Source: Rallus limicola (taxonomy: Eukaryota; Chordata; Aves; Gruiformes; Rallidae). Taken from it: DNA of 64,000 nucleotides. The notes beneath the pieces were generated by a model. It ran no database searches and was not told where the DNA came from. It saw only the letters and a program-made list of their open reading frames with translations. Each line of letters opens with the position of its first letter. Position 1 is the first letter of the stretch. The DNA lies in contig JAKCOZ010000307.1 of the NCBI GenBank assembly GCA_022605955.1, positions 124,001 to 188,000 on the forward strand. The letters are read 5' to 3'. This document shows, in pieces, positions 11,068-23,400 of this stretch. Both the position numbers and the translations under genes were made by a program.

Positions 11068-14000
11068 AGCTATGCCTTTCATGCCTAGCTTCTTTACTTT
11101 GGGAGTTATTGCTGGACGTTTAGCATGTTTTGAACTGCAGTCTGCTAGGTGCGAGAAAAGCACCGTAGGAGGTTCCAGGCATGTTCCCTCTTTCCAGGCA
11201 AAGGAAAAGGCTGAGAACCAAAGTGACAGGGGCTGCTTGTGTGTCATGTTAGGAGGTTTCAGACAAGCTATGCCTTTCAGGCCTAGCTTCTTTACTTTGG
11301 GAGTTATTGCTGGACGTTTAGCATGTTTTGAACTGCAGTCTGCTAGGGCCGAGAAAAGCACCGTAGGAGGTTCCAGGCATGTTCCCTCTTTCCAGGCAAA
11401 GGAAAAGGCTGAGAGCCAAAGTGACAAGGGATGCTCGTGTATCCTGTTAGGAGGTTTCAGACAAGCTATGCCTTTCAGGCCTAGCTTCTTTACTTTGGGA
11501 GTTATTGCTGGACGTTTAGCATGTTTTGAACTGCAGTCTGCTAGGGCCGAGAAAAGCACCGTAGGAGGTTCCAGGCATGTTCCCTCTTTCCAGGCAAAGG
11601 AAAAGGCTGAGAGCCAAAGTGACAGGGGCTGCTCGTGTGTCCTGTTAGGAGGTTTCAGACAAGCTATGCCTTTCAGGCCTAGCTTCTTTACTTTGGGAGT
11701 TATTGCTGGACATTTAGCATGTTTTGAACTGCAGTCTGCTAGGCCTGAGAAAAGCACCGTAGGAGGTTCCAGGCATGTTCCCTCTTTCCAGGCAAAGGAA
11801 AAGGCTGAGAGCCAAAGTGACAGGGGCTGCTCGTGTGTCCTGTTAGGAGGTTTCAGACAAGCTATGCCTTTCAGGCCTAGCTTCTTTACTTTGGGAGTTA
11901 TTGCTGGACGTTTAGCATGTTTTGAACTGCAGTCTGCTAGGGCCGAGAAAAGCACCGTAGGAGGTTCCAGGCATGTTCCCTCTTTCCAGGCAAAGGAAAA
12001 GGCTGAGAGCCAAAGTGACAGGGTCTGCTCGTGTGTCCTGTTAGGAGGTTTCAGACAAGCTATGCCTTTCAGGCCTAGCTTCTTTACTTTGGGAGTTATT
12101 GCTGGACGTTTAGCATGTTTTGAACTGCAGTCTGCTAGGGCCGAGAAAAGCACCGTAGGAAGTTCCAGGCATGTTCCCTCTTTCCAGGCAAAGGAAAAGG
12201 CTGAGAGCCAAAGTGACTGGTGCTGCTCATGTGTCCTGTTAGGAGGTTTCAGACAAGCTATGCCTTTCAGGCCTAGCTTCTTTACTTTGGGAGTTATTGC
12301 TGGACGTTTAGCATGTTTTGAACTGCAGTCTGCTAGGGCCGAGAAAAGCACCGTAGGAGGTTCCAGGCATGTTCCCTCTTTCCAGGCAAAGGAAAAGGCT
12401 GAGAGCCAAAGTGACAGGGTCTGCTCGGGTGTCCTGTTAGGAGGTTTCAGACAAGCTATGCCTTTCAGGCCTAGCTTCTTTACTTTGGGAGTTATTGCTG
12501 GACGTTTAGCATGTTTTGAACTGCAGTCTGCTAGGGCCGAGAAAAGCACCGTAGGAGGTTCCAGGCATGTTCCCTCTTTCCAGGCAAAGGAAAAGGCTGA
12601 GAGCCAAAGTGACAGGGGCTGCTCGTGTGTCCTGTTAGGAGGTTTCAGACAAGCTATGCCTTTCAGGCCTAGCTTCTTTACTTTGGGAGTTATTGCTGGA
12701 CGTTTAGCATGTTTTGAACTGCAGTCTGCTAGGGCCGAGAAAAGCACCGTAGGAGGTTCCAGGCATGTTCCCTCTTTCCAGGCAAAGGAAAAGGCTGAGA
12801 GCCAAAGTGACAGGGTCTGCTCGGGTGTCCTGTTAGGAGGTTTCAGACAAGCTATGCCTTTCAGGCCTAGCTTCTTTACTTTGGGAGTTATTGCTGGACG
12901 TTTAGCATGTTTTGAACTGCAGTCTGCTAGGGCCGAGAAAAGCACCGTAGGAGGTTCCAGGCATGTTCCCTCTTTCCAGGCAAAGGAAAAGGCTGAGAGC
13001 CAAAGTGACAGGGTCTGCTCGGGTGTCCTGTTAGGAGGTTTCAGACAAGCTATGCCTTTCAGGCCTCGCTTCTTTACTTTGGGAGTTATTGCTGGACGTT
13101 TAGCATCTTTTGAGCTGCAGTTTGCTAGGGCCGAGAAAAGCACCGTAGGAGGTTCCAGGCATGTTCCCTCTTTCCAGGCAAAGGAAAAGGCTGAGAGCCA
13201 AAGTGACAGGGGCTGCTCGTGTGTCCTGTTAGGAGGTTTCAGACAAGCTATGCCTTTCAGGCCTAGCTTCTTTACTTTGGGAGTTATTGCTGGACGTTTA
13301 GCATGTTTTGAACTGCAGTCTGCTAGGGCCGAGAAAAGCACCGTAGGAGGTTCCAGGCATGTTCCCTCTTTCCAGGCAAAGGAAAAGGCTGAGAACCAAA
13401 GTGACAGGGGCTGCTCGTGTGTCATGTTAGGAGGTTTCAGACAAGCTATGCCTTTCAGGCCTAGCTTCTTTACTTTGGGAGTTATTGCTGGACGTTTAGC
13501 ATGTTTTGAATTGCAGTCTGCTAGGGCCGAGAAAAGCACCGTAGGAGGTTCCAGGCATGTTCCCTCTTTCCAGGCAAAGGAAAAGGCTGAGAGCCAAAGT
13601 GACAGGGTCTGCTCGTGTGTCCTGTTAGGAGGTTTCAGACAAGCTATGCCTTTCAGGCCTAGCTTCTTTACTTTGGGAGTTATTGCTGGACGTTTAGCAT
13701 GTTTTGAACTGCAGTCTGCTAGGGCCGAGAAAAGCACCGTAGGAGGTTCCAGGCATGTTCCCTCTTTCCAGGCAAAGGAAAAGGCTGAGAGCCAAAGTGA
13801 CAGGGTCTGCTCGTGTGTCCTGTTAGGAGGTTTCAGACAAGCTATGCCTTTCAGGCCTAGCTTCTTTACTTTGGGAGTTATTGCTGGACGTTTAGCATGT
13901 TTTGAACTGCAGTCTGCTAGGGCCGAGAAAAGCACCGTAGGAGGTTCCAGGCATGTTCCCTCTTTCCAGGCAAAGGAAAAGGCTGAGAGCCAAAGTGACA

Positions 14001-14678
14001 GGGGCTGCTCGTGTGTCCTGTTAGGAGGTTTCAGACAAGCTATGCCTTTCAGGCCTAGCTTCTTTACTTTGGGAGTTATTGCTGGACGTTTAGCATGTTT
14101 TGAACTGCAGTCTGCTAGGGCCGAGAAAAGCACCGTAGGAGGTTCCAGGCATGTTCCCTCTTTCCAGGCAAAGGAAAAGGCTGAGAGCCAAAGTGACAGG
14201 GGCTGCTCGTGTGTCCTGTTAGGAGGTTTCAGACAAGCTATGCCTTTCAGGCCTAGCTTCTTTACTTTGGGAGTTATTGCTGGACGTTTAGCATGTTTTG
14301 AACTGCAGTCTGCTAGGGCCGAGAAAAGCACCGTAGGAGGTTCCAGGCATGTTCCCTCTTTCCAGGCAAAGGAAAAGGCTGAGAACCAAAGTGACAGGGG
14401 CTGCTCGTGTGTCATGTTAGGAGGTTTCAGACAAGCTATGCCTTTCAGGCCTAGCTTCTTTACTTTGGGAGTTATTGCTGGACGTTTAGCATGTTTTGAA
14501 CTGCAGTCTGGTAGGGCCGAGAAAAGCACCGTAGGAGGTTCCAGGCATGTTCCCTCTTTCCAGGCAAAGGAAAAGGCTGAGAGCCAAAGTGACAGGGTCT
14601 GCTCGTGTGTCCTGTTAGGAGGTTTCAGACAAGCTATGCCTTTGAGGCCTAGCTTGTCTGAATCCTCCTAACAGGACA
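11068..14678. repeat. Block 6, 18 monomers, ends in class A foldback
   Basis: It begins with the CTAGGTGCGAG monomer that follows every class B foldback. It has three monomers with CTCGGGTGTCC (near 12424, 12820, 13018) and one with AGCATCTTTTGAG near 13104. It is related to block 37. It holds the longest open frames in the window: plus strand 11072-14671 (1199 codons) and minus strand 11038-14529. The foldback at 14608-14678 has TTTGAGGCC in the spacer. Confidence 0.9.
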
Positions 14679-16111
14679 AGCTATGCCTTTCATGCCTAGC
14701 TTCTTTACTTTGGGAGTTATTGCTGGACGTTTAGCATGTTTTGAACTGCAGTCTGCTAGGGCCGAGAAAAGCACCGTAGGAGGTTCCAGGCATGTTCCCT
14801 CTTTCCAGGCAAAGGAAAAGGCTGAGAGCCAAAGTGACAGGGGCTGCTCGTGTGTCCTGTTAGGAGGTTTCAGACAAGCTATGCCTTTCAGGCCTAGCTT
14901 CTTTACTTTGGGAGTTATTGCTGGACGTTTAGCATGTTTTGAACTGCAGTCTGCTAGGGCCGAGAAAAGCACCGTAGGATGTTCCAGGCATGTTCCCTCT
15001 TTCCAGGCAAAGGAAAAGGCTGAGAACCAAAGTGACAGGGGCTGCTCGTGTGTCCTGTTAGGAGGTTTCAGACAAGCTATGCCTTTCAGGCCTAGCTTCT
15101 TTACTTTGGGAGTTATTGCTGGACGTTTAGCATGTTTTGAACTGCAGTCTGCTAGGGCCGAGAAAAGCACCGTAGGAGGTTCCAGGCATGTTCCCTCTTT
15201 CCAGGCAAAGGAAAAGGCTGAGAGCCAAAGTGACAGGGGCTGCTCGTGTGTCCTGTTAGGAGGTTTCAGACAAGCTATGCCTTTCATGCCTAGCTTCTTT
15301 ACTTTGGGAGTTATTGCTGGACGTTTAGCATGTTTTGAACTGCAGTCTGCTAGGGCCGAGAAAAGCACCGTAGGAGGTTCCAGGCATGTTCCCTCTTTCC
15401 AGGCAAAGGAAAAGGCTGAGAGCCAAAGTGACAGGGGCTGCTCGTGTGTCCTGTTAGGAGGTTTCAGACAAGCTATGCCTTTCAGGCCTAGCTTCTTTAC
15501 TTTGGGAGTTATTGCTGGACGTTTAGCATGTTTTGAACTGCAGTCTGCTAGGGCCGAGAAAAGCGCCGTAGGAGGTTCCAGGCATGTTCCCTCTTTCCAG
15601 GCAAAGGAAAAGTCTGAGAGCCAAAGTGACAGGGTCTGCTCGTGTGTCCTGTTAGGAGGTTTCAGACAAGCTATGCCTTTCAGGCCTAGCTTCTTTACTT
15701 TGGGAGTTATTGCTGGACGTTTAGCATGTTTTGAACTGCAGTCTGCTAGGGCCGAGAAAAGCACCGTAGGAGGTTCCAGGCATGTTCCCTCTTTCCAGGC
15801 AAAGGAAAAGGCTGAGAACCAAAGTGACAGGGGCTGCTCGTGTGTCATGTTAGGAGGTTTCAGACAAGCTATGCCTTTCAGGCCTAGCTTCTTTACTTTG
15901 GGAGTTATTGCTGGACGTTTAGCATGTTTTGAATTGCAGTCTGCTAGGGCCGAGAAAAGCACCGTAGGAGGTTCCAGGCATGTTCCCTCTTTCCAGGCAA
16001 AGGAAAAGGCTGAGAGCCAAAGTGACAGGGTCTGCTCGTGTGTCCTGTTAGGAGGTTTCAGACAAGCTATGCCTTTCAGGCCTAGCTTGTCTGAATCCTC
16101 CTAACAGGACA
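14679..16111. repeat. Block 7, 7 monomers, ends in class A foldback
   Basis: Markers are GTAGGATGTTCC near 14974, an internal TTCATGCC at 15282, and GCGCCGTAG with AAAAGTCTGAG near 15563-15615. Blocks 28 and 31 have the same series without one monomer. Confidence 0.9.
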
Positions 16112-16752
16112 AGCTATGCCTTTCAGGCCTAGCTTCTTTACTTTGGGAGTTATTGCTGGACGTTTAGCATGTTTTGAACTGCAGTCTGCTAGGGCCGAGA
16201 AAAGCACCGTAGGAGGTTCCAGGCATGTTCCCTCTTTCCAGGCAAAGGAAAAGGCTGAGAACCAAAGTGACAGGGGCTGCTCGTGTGTCATGTTAGGAGG
16301 TTTCAGACAAGCTATGCCTTTCAGGCCTAGCTTCTTTACTTTGGGAGTTATTGCTGGACTTTTAGCATGTTTTGAATTGCAGTCTGCTAGGGCCGAGAAA
16401 AGCACCGTAGGAGGTTCCAGGCATGTTCCCTCTTTCCAGGCAAAGGAAAAGGCTGAGAGCCAAAGTGACAGGGTCTGCTCGTGTGTCCTGTTAGGAGGTT
16501 TCAGACAAGCTATGCCTTTCAGGCCTAGCTTCTTTACTTTGGGAGTTATTGCTGGACGTTTAGCATGTTTTGAACTGCAGTCTGCTAGGGCCGAGAAAAG
16601 CACCGTAGGAGGTTCCAGGCATGTTCCCTCTTTCCAGGCAAAGGAAAAGGCTGAGAGCCAAAGTGACAGGGTCTGCTCGTGTGTCCTGTTAGGAGGTTTC
16701 AGACAAGCTAGGCCTGAAAGGCATAGCTTGTCTGAAACCTCCTAACAGGACA
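16112..16752. repeat. Block 8, 3 monomers, ends in inverted-spacer foldback
   Basis: The monomer after the preceding junction begins ATGCCTTTCAGG rather than the usual ATGCCTTTCATG, as also at 47596 and 50113. It includes a GGACTTTTAGC monomer near 16356. Confidence 0.9.
16682..16752. repeat. Foldback with inverted spacer (class D), perfect 28-bp arms
   Basis: The arms at 16682-16709 and 16725-16752 are exact reverse complements. The 15-bp spacer reads AGGCCTGAAAGGCAT, which is the reverse complement of the usual ATGCCTTTCAGGCCT. The same flipped form occurs at 20387-20457 and 50877-50947. Because inversion of the whole element is visible only in the spacer, this indicates a flip of the foldback. 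Confidence 0.92.
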
Positions 16753-18581
16753 AGCTATGCCTTTCATGCCTAGCTTCTTTACTTTGGGAGTTATTGCTGG
16801 ACTTTTAGCATGTTTTGAATTGCAGTCTGCTAGGGCCGAGAAAAGCACCGTAGGAGGTTCCAGGCATGTTCCCTCTTTCCAGGCAAAGGAAAAGGCTGAG
16901 AGCCAAAGTGACAGGGTCTGCTCGTGTGTCCTGTTAGGAGGTTTCAGACAAGCTATGCCTTTCAGGCCTAGCTTCTTTACTTTGGGAGTTATTGCTGGAC
17001 GTTTAGCATGTTTTGAACTGCAGTCTGCTAGGGCCGAGAAAAGCACCGTAGGAGGTTCCAGGCATGTTCCCTCTTTCCAGGCAAAGGAAAAGGCTGAGAG
17101 CCAAAGTGACAGGGTCTGCTCGTGTGTCCTGTTAGGAGGTTTCAGACAAGCTATGCCTTTCAGGCCTCGCTTCTTTACTTTGGGAGTTATTGCTGGACGT
17201 TTAGCATGTTTTGAACTGCAGTCTGCTAGGGCCGAGAAAAGCACCGTAGGAGGTTCCAGGCATGTTCCCTCTTTCCAGGCAAAGGAAAAGGCTGAGAGCC
17301 AAAGTGACAGGGTCTGCTCGGGTGTCCTGTTAGGAGGTTTCAGACAAGCTATGCCTTTCAGGCCTAGCTTCTTTACTTTGGGAGTTATTGCTGGACGTTT
17401 AGCATGTTTTGAACTGCAGTCTCCTAGGGCCGAGAAAAGCACCGTAGGAGGTTCCAGGCATGTTCCCTCTTTCCAAGCAAAGGAAAAAGCTGAGAGCCAA
17501 AGTGAAAGAGTTTGCTCGTGTGTCCTGTTAGGAGGTTTCAGACAAGCTATGCCTTTCAGGCCTAGCTTCTTTACTTTGGGAGTTATTGCTGGACGTTTAG
17601 CATGTTTTGAATTGCAGTCTGCTAGGTCCGAGAAAAGCACCGTAGGAGGTTCCAGGCATGTTCCCTCTTTCCAGGCAAAGGAAAAGGCTGAGAGCCAAAG
17701 TGACAGGGTCTGCTTGTGTGTCCTGTTAGGAGGTTTCAGACAAGCTATGCCTTTCAGGCCTAGCTTCTTTACTTTGGGAGTTATTGCTGGACGTTTAGCA
17801 TGTTTTGAACTGCAGTCTGCTAGGGCCGAGAAAAGCACCGTAGGAGGTTCCAGGCATGTTCCCTCTTTCCAGGCAAAGGAAAAGGCTGAGAGCCAAAGTG
17901 ACAGGATCTGCTCGTGTGTCCTGTTAGGAGGTTTCAGACAAGCTATGCCTTTCATGCCTAGCTTCTTTACTTTGGGAGTTATTGCTGGACGTTTAGCATG
18001 TTTTGAACTGCAGTCTGCTAGGGCCGAGAAAAGCACCGTAGGAGGTTCCAGGCATGTTCCCTCTTTCCAGGCAAAGGAAAAGGCTGAGAGCCAAAGTGAC
18101 AGGGGCTGCTCGTGTGTCCTGTTAGGAGGTTTCAGACAAGCTATGCCTTTCAGGCCTAGCTTCTTTACTTTGGGAGTTATTGCTGGACGTTTAGCATGTT
18201 TTGAACTGCAGTCTGCTAGGGCCGAGAAAAGCACCGTAGGAGGTTCCAGGCATGTTCCCTCTTTCCAGGCAAAGGAAAAGGCTGAGAACCAAAGTGACAG
18301 GGTCTGCTCGTGTGTCATGTTAGGAGGTTTCAGACAAGCTATGCCTTTCAGGCCTAGCTTCTTTACTTTGGGAGTTATTGCTGGACGTTTAGCATGTTTT
18401 GAATTGCAGTCTGCTAGTGCTGAGAAAAGCACCGTAGGAGGTTCCAGGCATGTTCCCTCTTTCCAGGCAAAGGAAAAGGCTGAGAGCCAAAGTGACAGGG
18501 TCTGCTCGTGTGTCCTCTTTGGAGGTTTCAGACAAGCTATGCCTTTCAGGCCTAGCTTGTCTAAAACCTCCTAACAGGACA
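16753..18581. repeat. Block 9, 9 monomers, ends in class C foldback
   Basis: Markers in order are GGACTTTTAGC, CAGGCCTCGC (17162), CTCGGGTGTCC, TCTCCTAGGG (17420), CCAAGCAAAGG, CTAGGTCCGAG, GACAGGATC and an internal TTCATGCC at 17951. The same series opens block 12, and block 33 has it less one monomer. The left arm at 18511 has CCTCTTTGG. Confidence 0.9.
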
Positions 18582-20014
18582 AGCTATGCCTTTCATGCCT
18601 AGCTTCTTTACTTTGGGAGTTATTGCTGGACGTTTAGCATGTTTTGAACTGCAGTCTGCTAGGGCCGAGAAAAGCACCGTAGGAGGTTCCAGGCATGTTC
18701 CCTCTTTCCAGGCAAAGGAAAAGGCTGAGAACCAAAGTGACAGGGGCTGCTCGTGTGTCATGTTAGGAGGTTTCAGACAAGCTATGCCTTTCAGGCCTAG
18801 CTTCTTTACTTTGGGAGTTATTGCTGGACGTTTAGCATGTTTTGAACTGCAGTCTGCTAGGGCCGAGAAAAGCACCGTAGGAGGTTCCAGGCATGTTCCC
18901 TCTTTCCAGGCAAAGGAAAAGGCTGAGAGCCAAAGTGACAGGGTCTGCTCGTGTGTCCTGTTAGGAGGTTTCAGACAAGCTATGCCTTTCATGCCTAGCT
19001 TCTTTACTTTGGGAGTTATTGCTGGACGTTTAGCATGTTTTGAGCTGCAGTCTGCTAGGGCCGAGAAAAGCACCGTAGGAGGTTCCAGGCATGTTCCCTC
19101 TTTCCAAGCAAAGGAAAAAGCTGAGAGCCAAAGTGAAAGGGTTTGCTCGTGTGTCCTGTTAGGAGGTTTCAGACAAGCTATGCCTTTCAGGCCTAGCTTC
19201 TTTACTTTGGGAGTTATTGCTGGACGTTTAGCATGTTTTGAATTGCAGTCTGCTAGGGCCGAGAAAAGCACCGTAGGAGGTTCCAGGCATGTTCCCTCTT
19301 TCCAGGCAAAGGAAAAGGCTGAGAGCCAAAGTGACAGGGTCTGCTTGTGTGTCCTGTTAGGAGGTTTCAGACAAGCTATGCCTTTCAGGCCTAGCTTCTT
19401 TACTTTGGGAGTTATTGCTGGACGTTTAGCATGTTTTGAACTGCAGTCTGCTAGGGCCGAGAAAAGCACCGTAGGAGGTTCCAGGCATGTTCCCTCTTTC
19501 CAGGCAAAGGAAAAGGCTGAGAGCCAAAGTGATAGGATCTGCTCGTGTGTCCTGTTAGGAGGTTTCAGACAAGCTATGCCTTTCAGGCCTAGCTTCTTTA
19601 CTTTGGGAGTTATTGCTGGACGTTTAGCATGTTTTGAACTGCAGTCTGCTAGGGCCGAGAAAAGCACCGTAGGAGGTTCCAGGCATGTTCCCTCTTTCCA
19701 GGCAAAGGAAAAGGCTGAGAACCAAAGTGACAGGGGCTGCTCGTGTGTCATGTTAGGAGGTTTCAGACAAGCTATGCCTTTCAGGCCTAGCTTCTTTACT
19801 TTGGGATTTATTGCTGGACGTTTAGCATGTTTTGAATTGCAGTCTGCTAGTGCCGAGAAAAGCACCGTAGGAGGTTCCAGGCATGTTCCCTCTTTCCAGG
19901 CAAAGGAAAAGTCTGAGAGCCAAAGTGACAGGGTCTGCTCGTGTGTCCTCTTAGGAGGTTTCAGACAAGCTATGCCTTTCAGGCCTAGCTTGCCTGAAAC
20001 CTCCTAACAGGACA
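18582..20014. repeat. Block 10, 7 monomers, ends in class B foldback
   Basis: It holds the CCAAGCAAAGG/GTGAAAGGGTTTG, CTTGTG and GATAGGATC monomers of the series found in blocks 12, 14, 17, 19, 34 and 36. It also has the TTGGGATTTATTG monomer that precedes class B foldbacks. Confidence 0.9.
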
Positions 20015-20457
20015 AGCTATGCCTTTCATGCCTAGCTTCTTTACTTTGGGAGTTATTGCTGGACGTTTAGCATGTTTTGAACTGCAGTCTGCTAGGTGCG
20101 AGAAAAGCACCGTAGGAGGTTCCAGGCATGTTCCCTCTTTCCAGGCAAAGGAAAAGGCTGAGAACCAAAGTGACAGGGGCTGCTTGTGTGTCATGTTAGG
20201 AGGTTTCAGACAAGCTATGCCTTTCAGGCCTAGCTTCTTTACTTTGGGAGTTATTGCTGGACGTTTAGCATGTTTTGAACTGCAGTCTGCTAGGGCCGAG
20301 AAAAGCACCGTAGGAGGTTCCAGGCATGTTCCCTCTTTCCAGGCAAAGGAAAAGGCTGAGAGCCAAAGTGACAGGGTCTGCTCGTGTGTCCTGTTAGGAG
20401 GTTTCAGACAAGCTAGGCCTGAAAGGCATAGCTTGTCTGAAACCTCCTAACAGGACA
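20015..20457. repeat. Block 11, 2 monomers, ends in inverted-spacer foldback
   Basis: It is one of the two shortest blocks. It opens with the CTAGGTGCGAG monomer linked to class B junctions and closes with the spacer-inverted foldback, so two different junction lineages lie 443 bp apart. Confidence 0.9.
20387..20457. repeat. Foldback with inverted spacer, second copy
   Basis: The spacer is AGGCCTGAAAGGCAT and the arms match perfectly, as at 16682-16752. The following monomer carries GGACTTTTAGC at 20506-20516, as does the monomer after the 16.7-kb copy, so the two share their right flank by duplication. Confidence 0.92.
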
Positions 20458-23400
20458 AGCTATGCCTTTCATGCCTAGCTTCTTTACTTTGGGAGTTATT
20501 GCTGGACTTTTAGCATGTTTTGAATTGCAGTCTGCTAGGGCCGAGAAAAGCACCGTAGGAGGTTCCAGGCATGTTCCCTCTTTCCAGGCAAAGGAAAAGG
20601 CTGAGAGCCAAAGTGACAGGGTCTGCTCGTGTGTCCTGTTAGGAGGTTTCAGACAAGCTATGCCTTTCAGGCCTAGCTTCTTTACTTTGGGAGTTATTGC
20701 TGGACGTTTAGCATGTTTTGAACTGCAGTCTGCTAGGGCCGAGAAAAGCACCGTAGGAGGTTCCAGGCATGTTCCCTCTTTCCAGGCAAAGGAAAAGGCT
20801 GAGAGCCAAAGTGACAGGGTCTGCTCGTGTGTCCTGTTAGGAGGTTTCAGACAAGCTATGCCTTTCAGGCCTCGCTTCTTTACTTTGGGAGTTATTGCTG
20901 GACGTTTAGCATGTTTTGAACTGCAGTCTGCTAGGGCCGAGAAAAGCACCGTAGGAGGTTCCAGGCATGTTCCCTCTTTCCAGGCAAAGGAAAAGGCTGA
21001 GAGCCAAAGTGACAGGGTCTGCTCGGGTGTCCTGTTAGGAGGTTTCAGACAAGCTATGCCTTTCAGGCCTAGCTTCTTTACTTTGGGAGTTATTGCTGGA
21101 CGTTTAGCATGTTTTGAGCTGCAGTCTCCTAGGGCCGAGAAAAGCACCGTAGGAGGTTCCAGGCATGTTCCCTCTTTCCAAGCAAAGGAAAAAGCTGAGA
21201 GCCAAAGTGAAAGAGTTTGCTCGTGTGTCCTGTTAGGAGGTTTCAGACAAGCTATGCCTTTCAGGCCTAGCTTCTTTACTTTGGGAGTTATTGCTGGACG
21301 TTTAGCATGTTTTGAATTGCAGTCTGCTAGGTCCGAGAAAAGCACCGTAGGAGGTTCCAGGCATGTTCCCTCTTTCCAGGCAAAGGAAAAGGCTGAGAGC
21401 CAAAGTGACAGGGTCTGCTTGTGTGTCCTGTTAGGAGGTTTCAGACAAGCTATGCCTTTCAGGCCTAGCTTCTTTACTTTGGGAGTTATTGCTGGACGTT
21501 TAGCATGTTTTGAACTGCAGTCTGCTAGGGCCGAGAAAAGCACCGTAGGAGGTTCCAGGCATGTTCCCTCTTTCCAGGCAAAGGAAAAGGCTGAGAGCCA
21601 AAGTGACAGGGTCTGCTCGTGTGTCCTGTTAGGAGGTTTCAGACAAGCTATGCCTTTCATGCCTAGCTTCTTTACTTTGGGAGTTATTGCTGGACGTTTA
21701 GCATGTTTTGAACTGCAGTCTGCTAGGGCCGAGAAAAGCACCGTAGGAGGTTCCAGGCATGTTCCCTCTTTCCAGGCAAAGGAAAAGGCTGAGAACCAAA
21801 GTGACAGGGGCTGCTCGTGTGTCATGTTAGGAGGTTTCAGACAAGCTATGCCTTTCAGGCCTAGCTTCTTTACTTTGGGAGTTATTGCTGGACGTTTAGC
21901 ATGTTTTGAACTGCAGTCTGCTAGGGCCGAGAAAAGCACCGTAGGAGGTTCCAGGCATGTTCCCTCTTTCCAGGCAAAGGAAAAGGCTGAGAGCCAAAGT
22001 GACAGGGGCTGCTCGTGTATCCTGTTAGGAGGTTTCAGACAAGCTATGCCTTTCAGGCCTAGCTTCTTTACTTTGGGAGTTATTGCTGGACGTTTAGCAT
22101 GTTTTGAACTGCAGTCTGCTAGGGCCGAGAAAAGCACCGTAGGAGGTTCCAGGCATGTTCCCTCTTTCCAGGCAAAGGAAAAGGCTGAGAGCCAAAGTGA
22201 CAGGGGCTACTCGTGTGTCCTGTTAGGAGGTTTCAGACAAGCTATGCCTTTCAGGCCTAGCTTCTTTACTTTGGGAAGTATTGCTGGACATTTAGCATGT
22301 TTTGAACTGCAGTCTGCTAGGCCTGAGAAAAGCACCGTAGGAGGTTCCAGGCATGTTCCCTCTTTCCAGGCAAAGGAAAAGGCTAAGAGCCAAAGTGACA
22401 GGGGCTGCTCGTGTGTCCTGTTAGGAGGTTTCAGACAAGCTATGCCTTTCAGGCCTAGCTTCTTTACTTTGGGAGTTATTGCTGGACGTTTAGCATGTTT
22501 TGAACTGCAGTCTGCTAGGGCCGAGAAAAGCACCGTAGGAGGTTCCAGGCATGTTCCCTCTTTCCAGGCAAAGGAAAAGGCTGAGAGCCAAAGTGACAGG
22601 GTCTGCTCGTGTGTCCTGTTAGGAGGTTTCAGACAAGCTATGCCTTTCATGCCTAGCTTCTTTACTTTGGGAGTTATTGCTGGACGTTTAGCATGTTTTG
22701 AGCTGCAGTCTGCTAGGGCCGAGAAAAGCACCGTAGGAGGTTCCAGGCATGTTCCCTCTTTCCAAGCAAAGGAAAAAGCTGAGAGCCAAAGTGAAAGGGT
22801 TTGCTCGTGTGTCCTGTTAGGAGGTTTCAGACAAGCTATGCCTTTCAGGCCTAGCTTCTTTACTTTGGGAGTTATTGCTGGACGTTTAGCATGTTTTGAA
22901 TTGCAGTCTGCTAGGGCCGAGAAAAGCACCGTAGGAGGTTCCAGGCATGTTCCCTCTTTCCAGGCAAAGGAAAAGGCTGAGAGCCAAAGTGACAGGGTCT
23001 GCTTGTGTGTCCTGTTAGGAGGTTTCAGACAAGCTATGCCTTTCAGGCCTAGCTTCTTTACTTTGGGAGTTATTGCTGGACGTTTAGCATGTTTTGAACT
23101 GCAGTCTGCTAGGGCCGAGAAAAGCACCGTAGGAGGTTCCAGGCATGTTCCCTCTTTCCAGGCAAAGGAAAAGGCTGAGAGCCAAAGTGATAGGATCTGC
23201 TCGTGTGTCCTGTTAGGAGGTTTCAGACAAGCTATGCCTTTCAGGCCTAGCTTCTTTACTTTGGGAGTTATTGCTGGACGTTTAGCATGTTTTGAACTGC
23301 AGTCTGCTAGGGCCGAGAAAAGCACCGTAGGAGGTTCCAGGCATGTTCCCTCTTTCCAGGCAAAGGAAAAGGCTGAGAACCAAAGTGACAGGGGCTGCTC

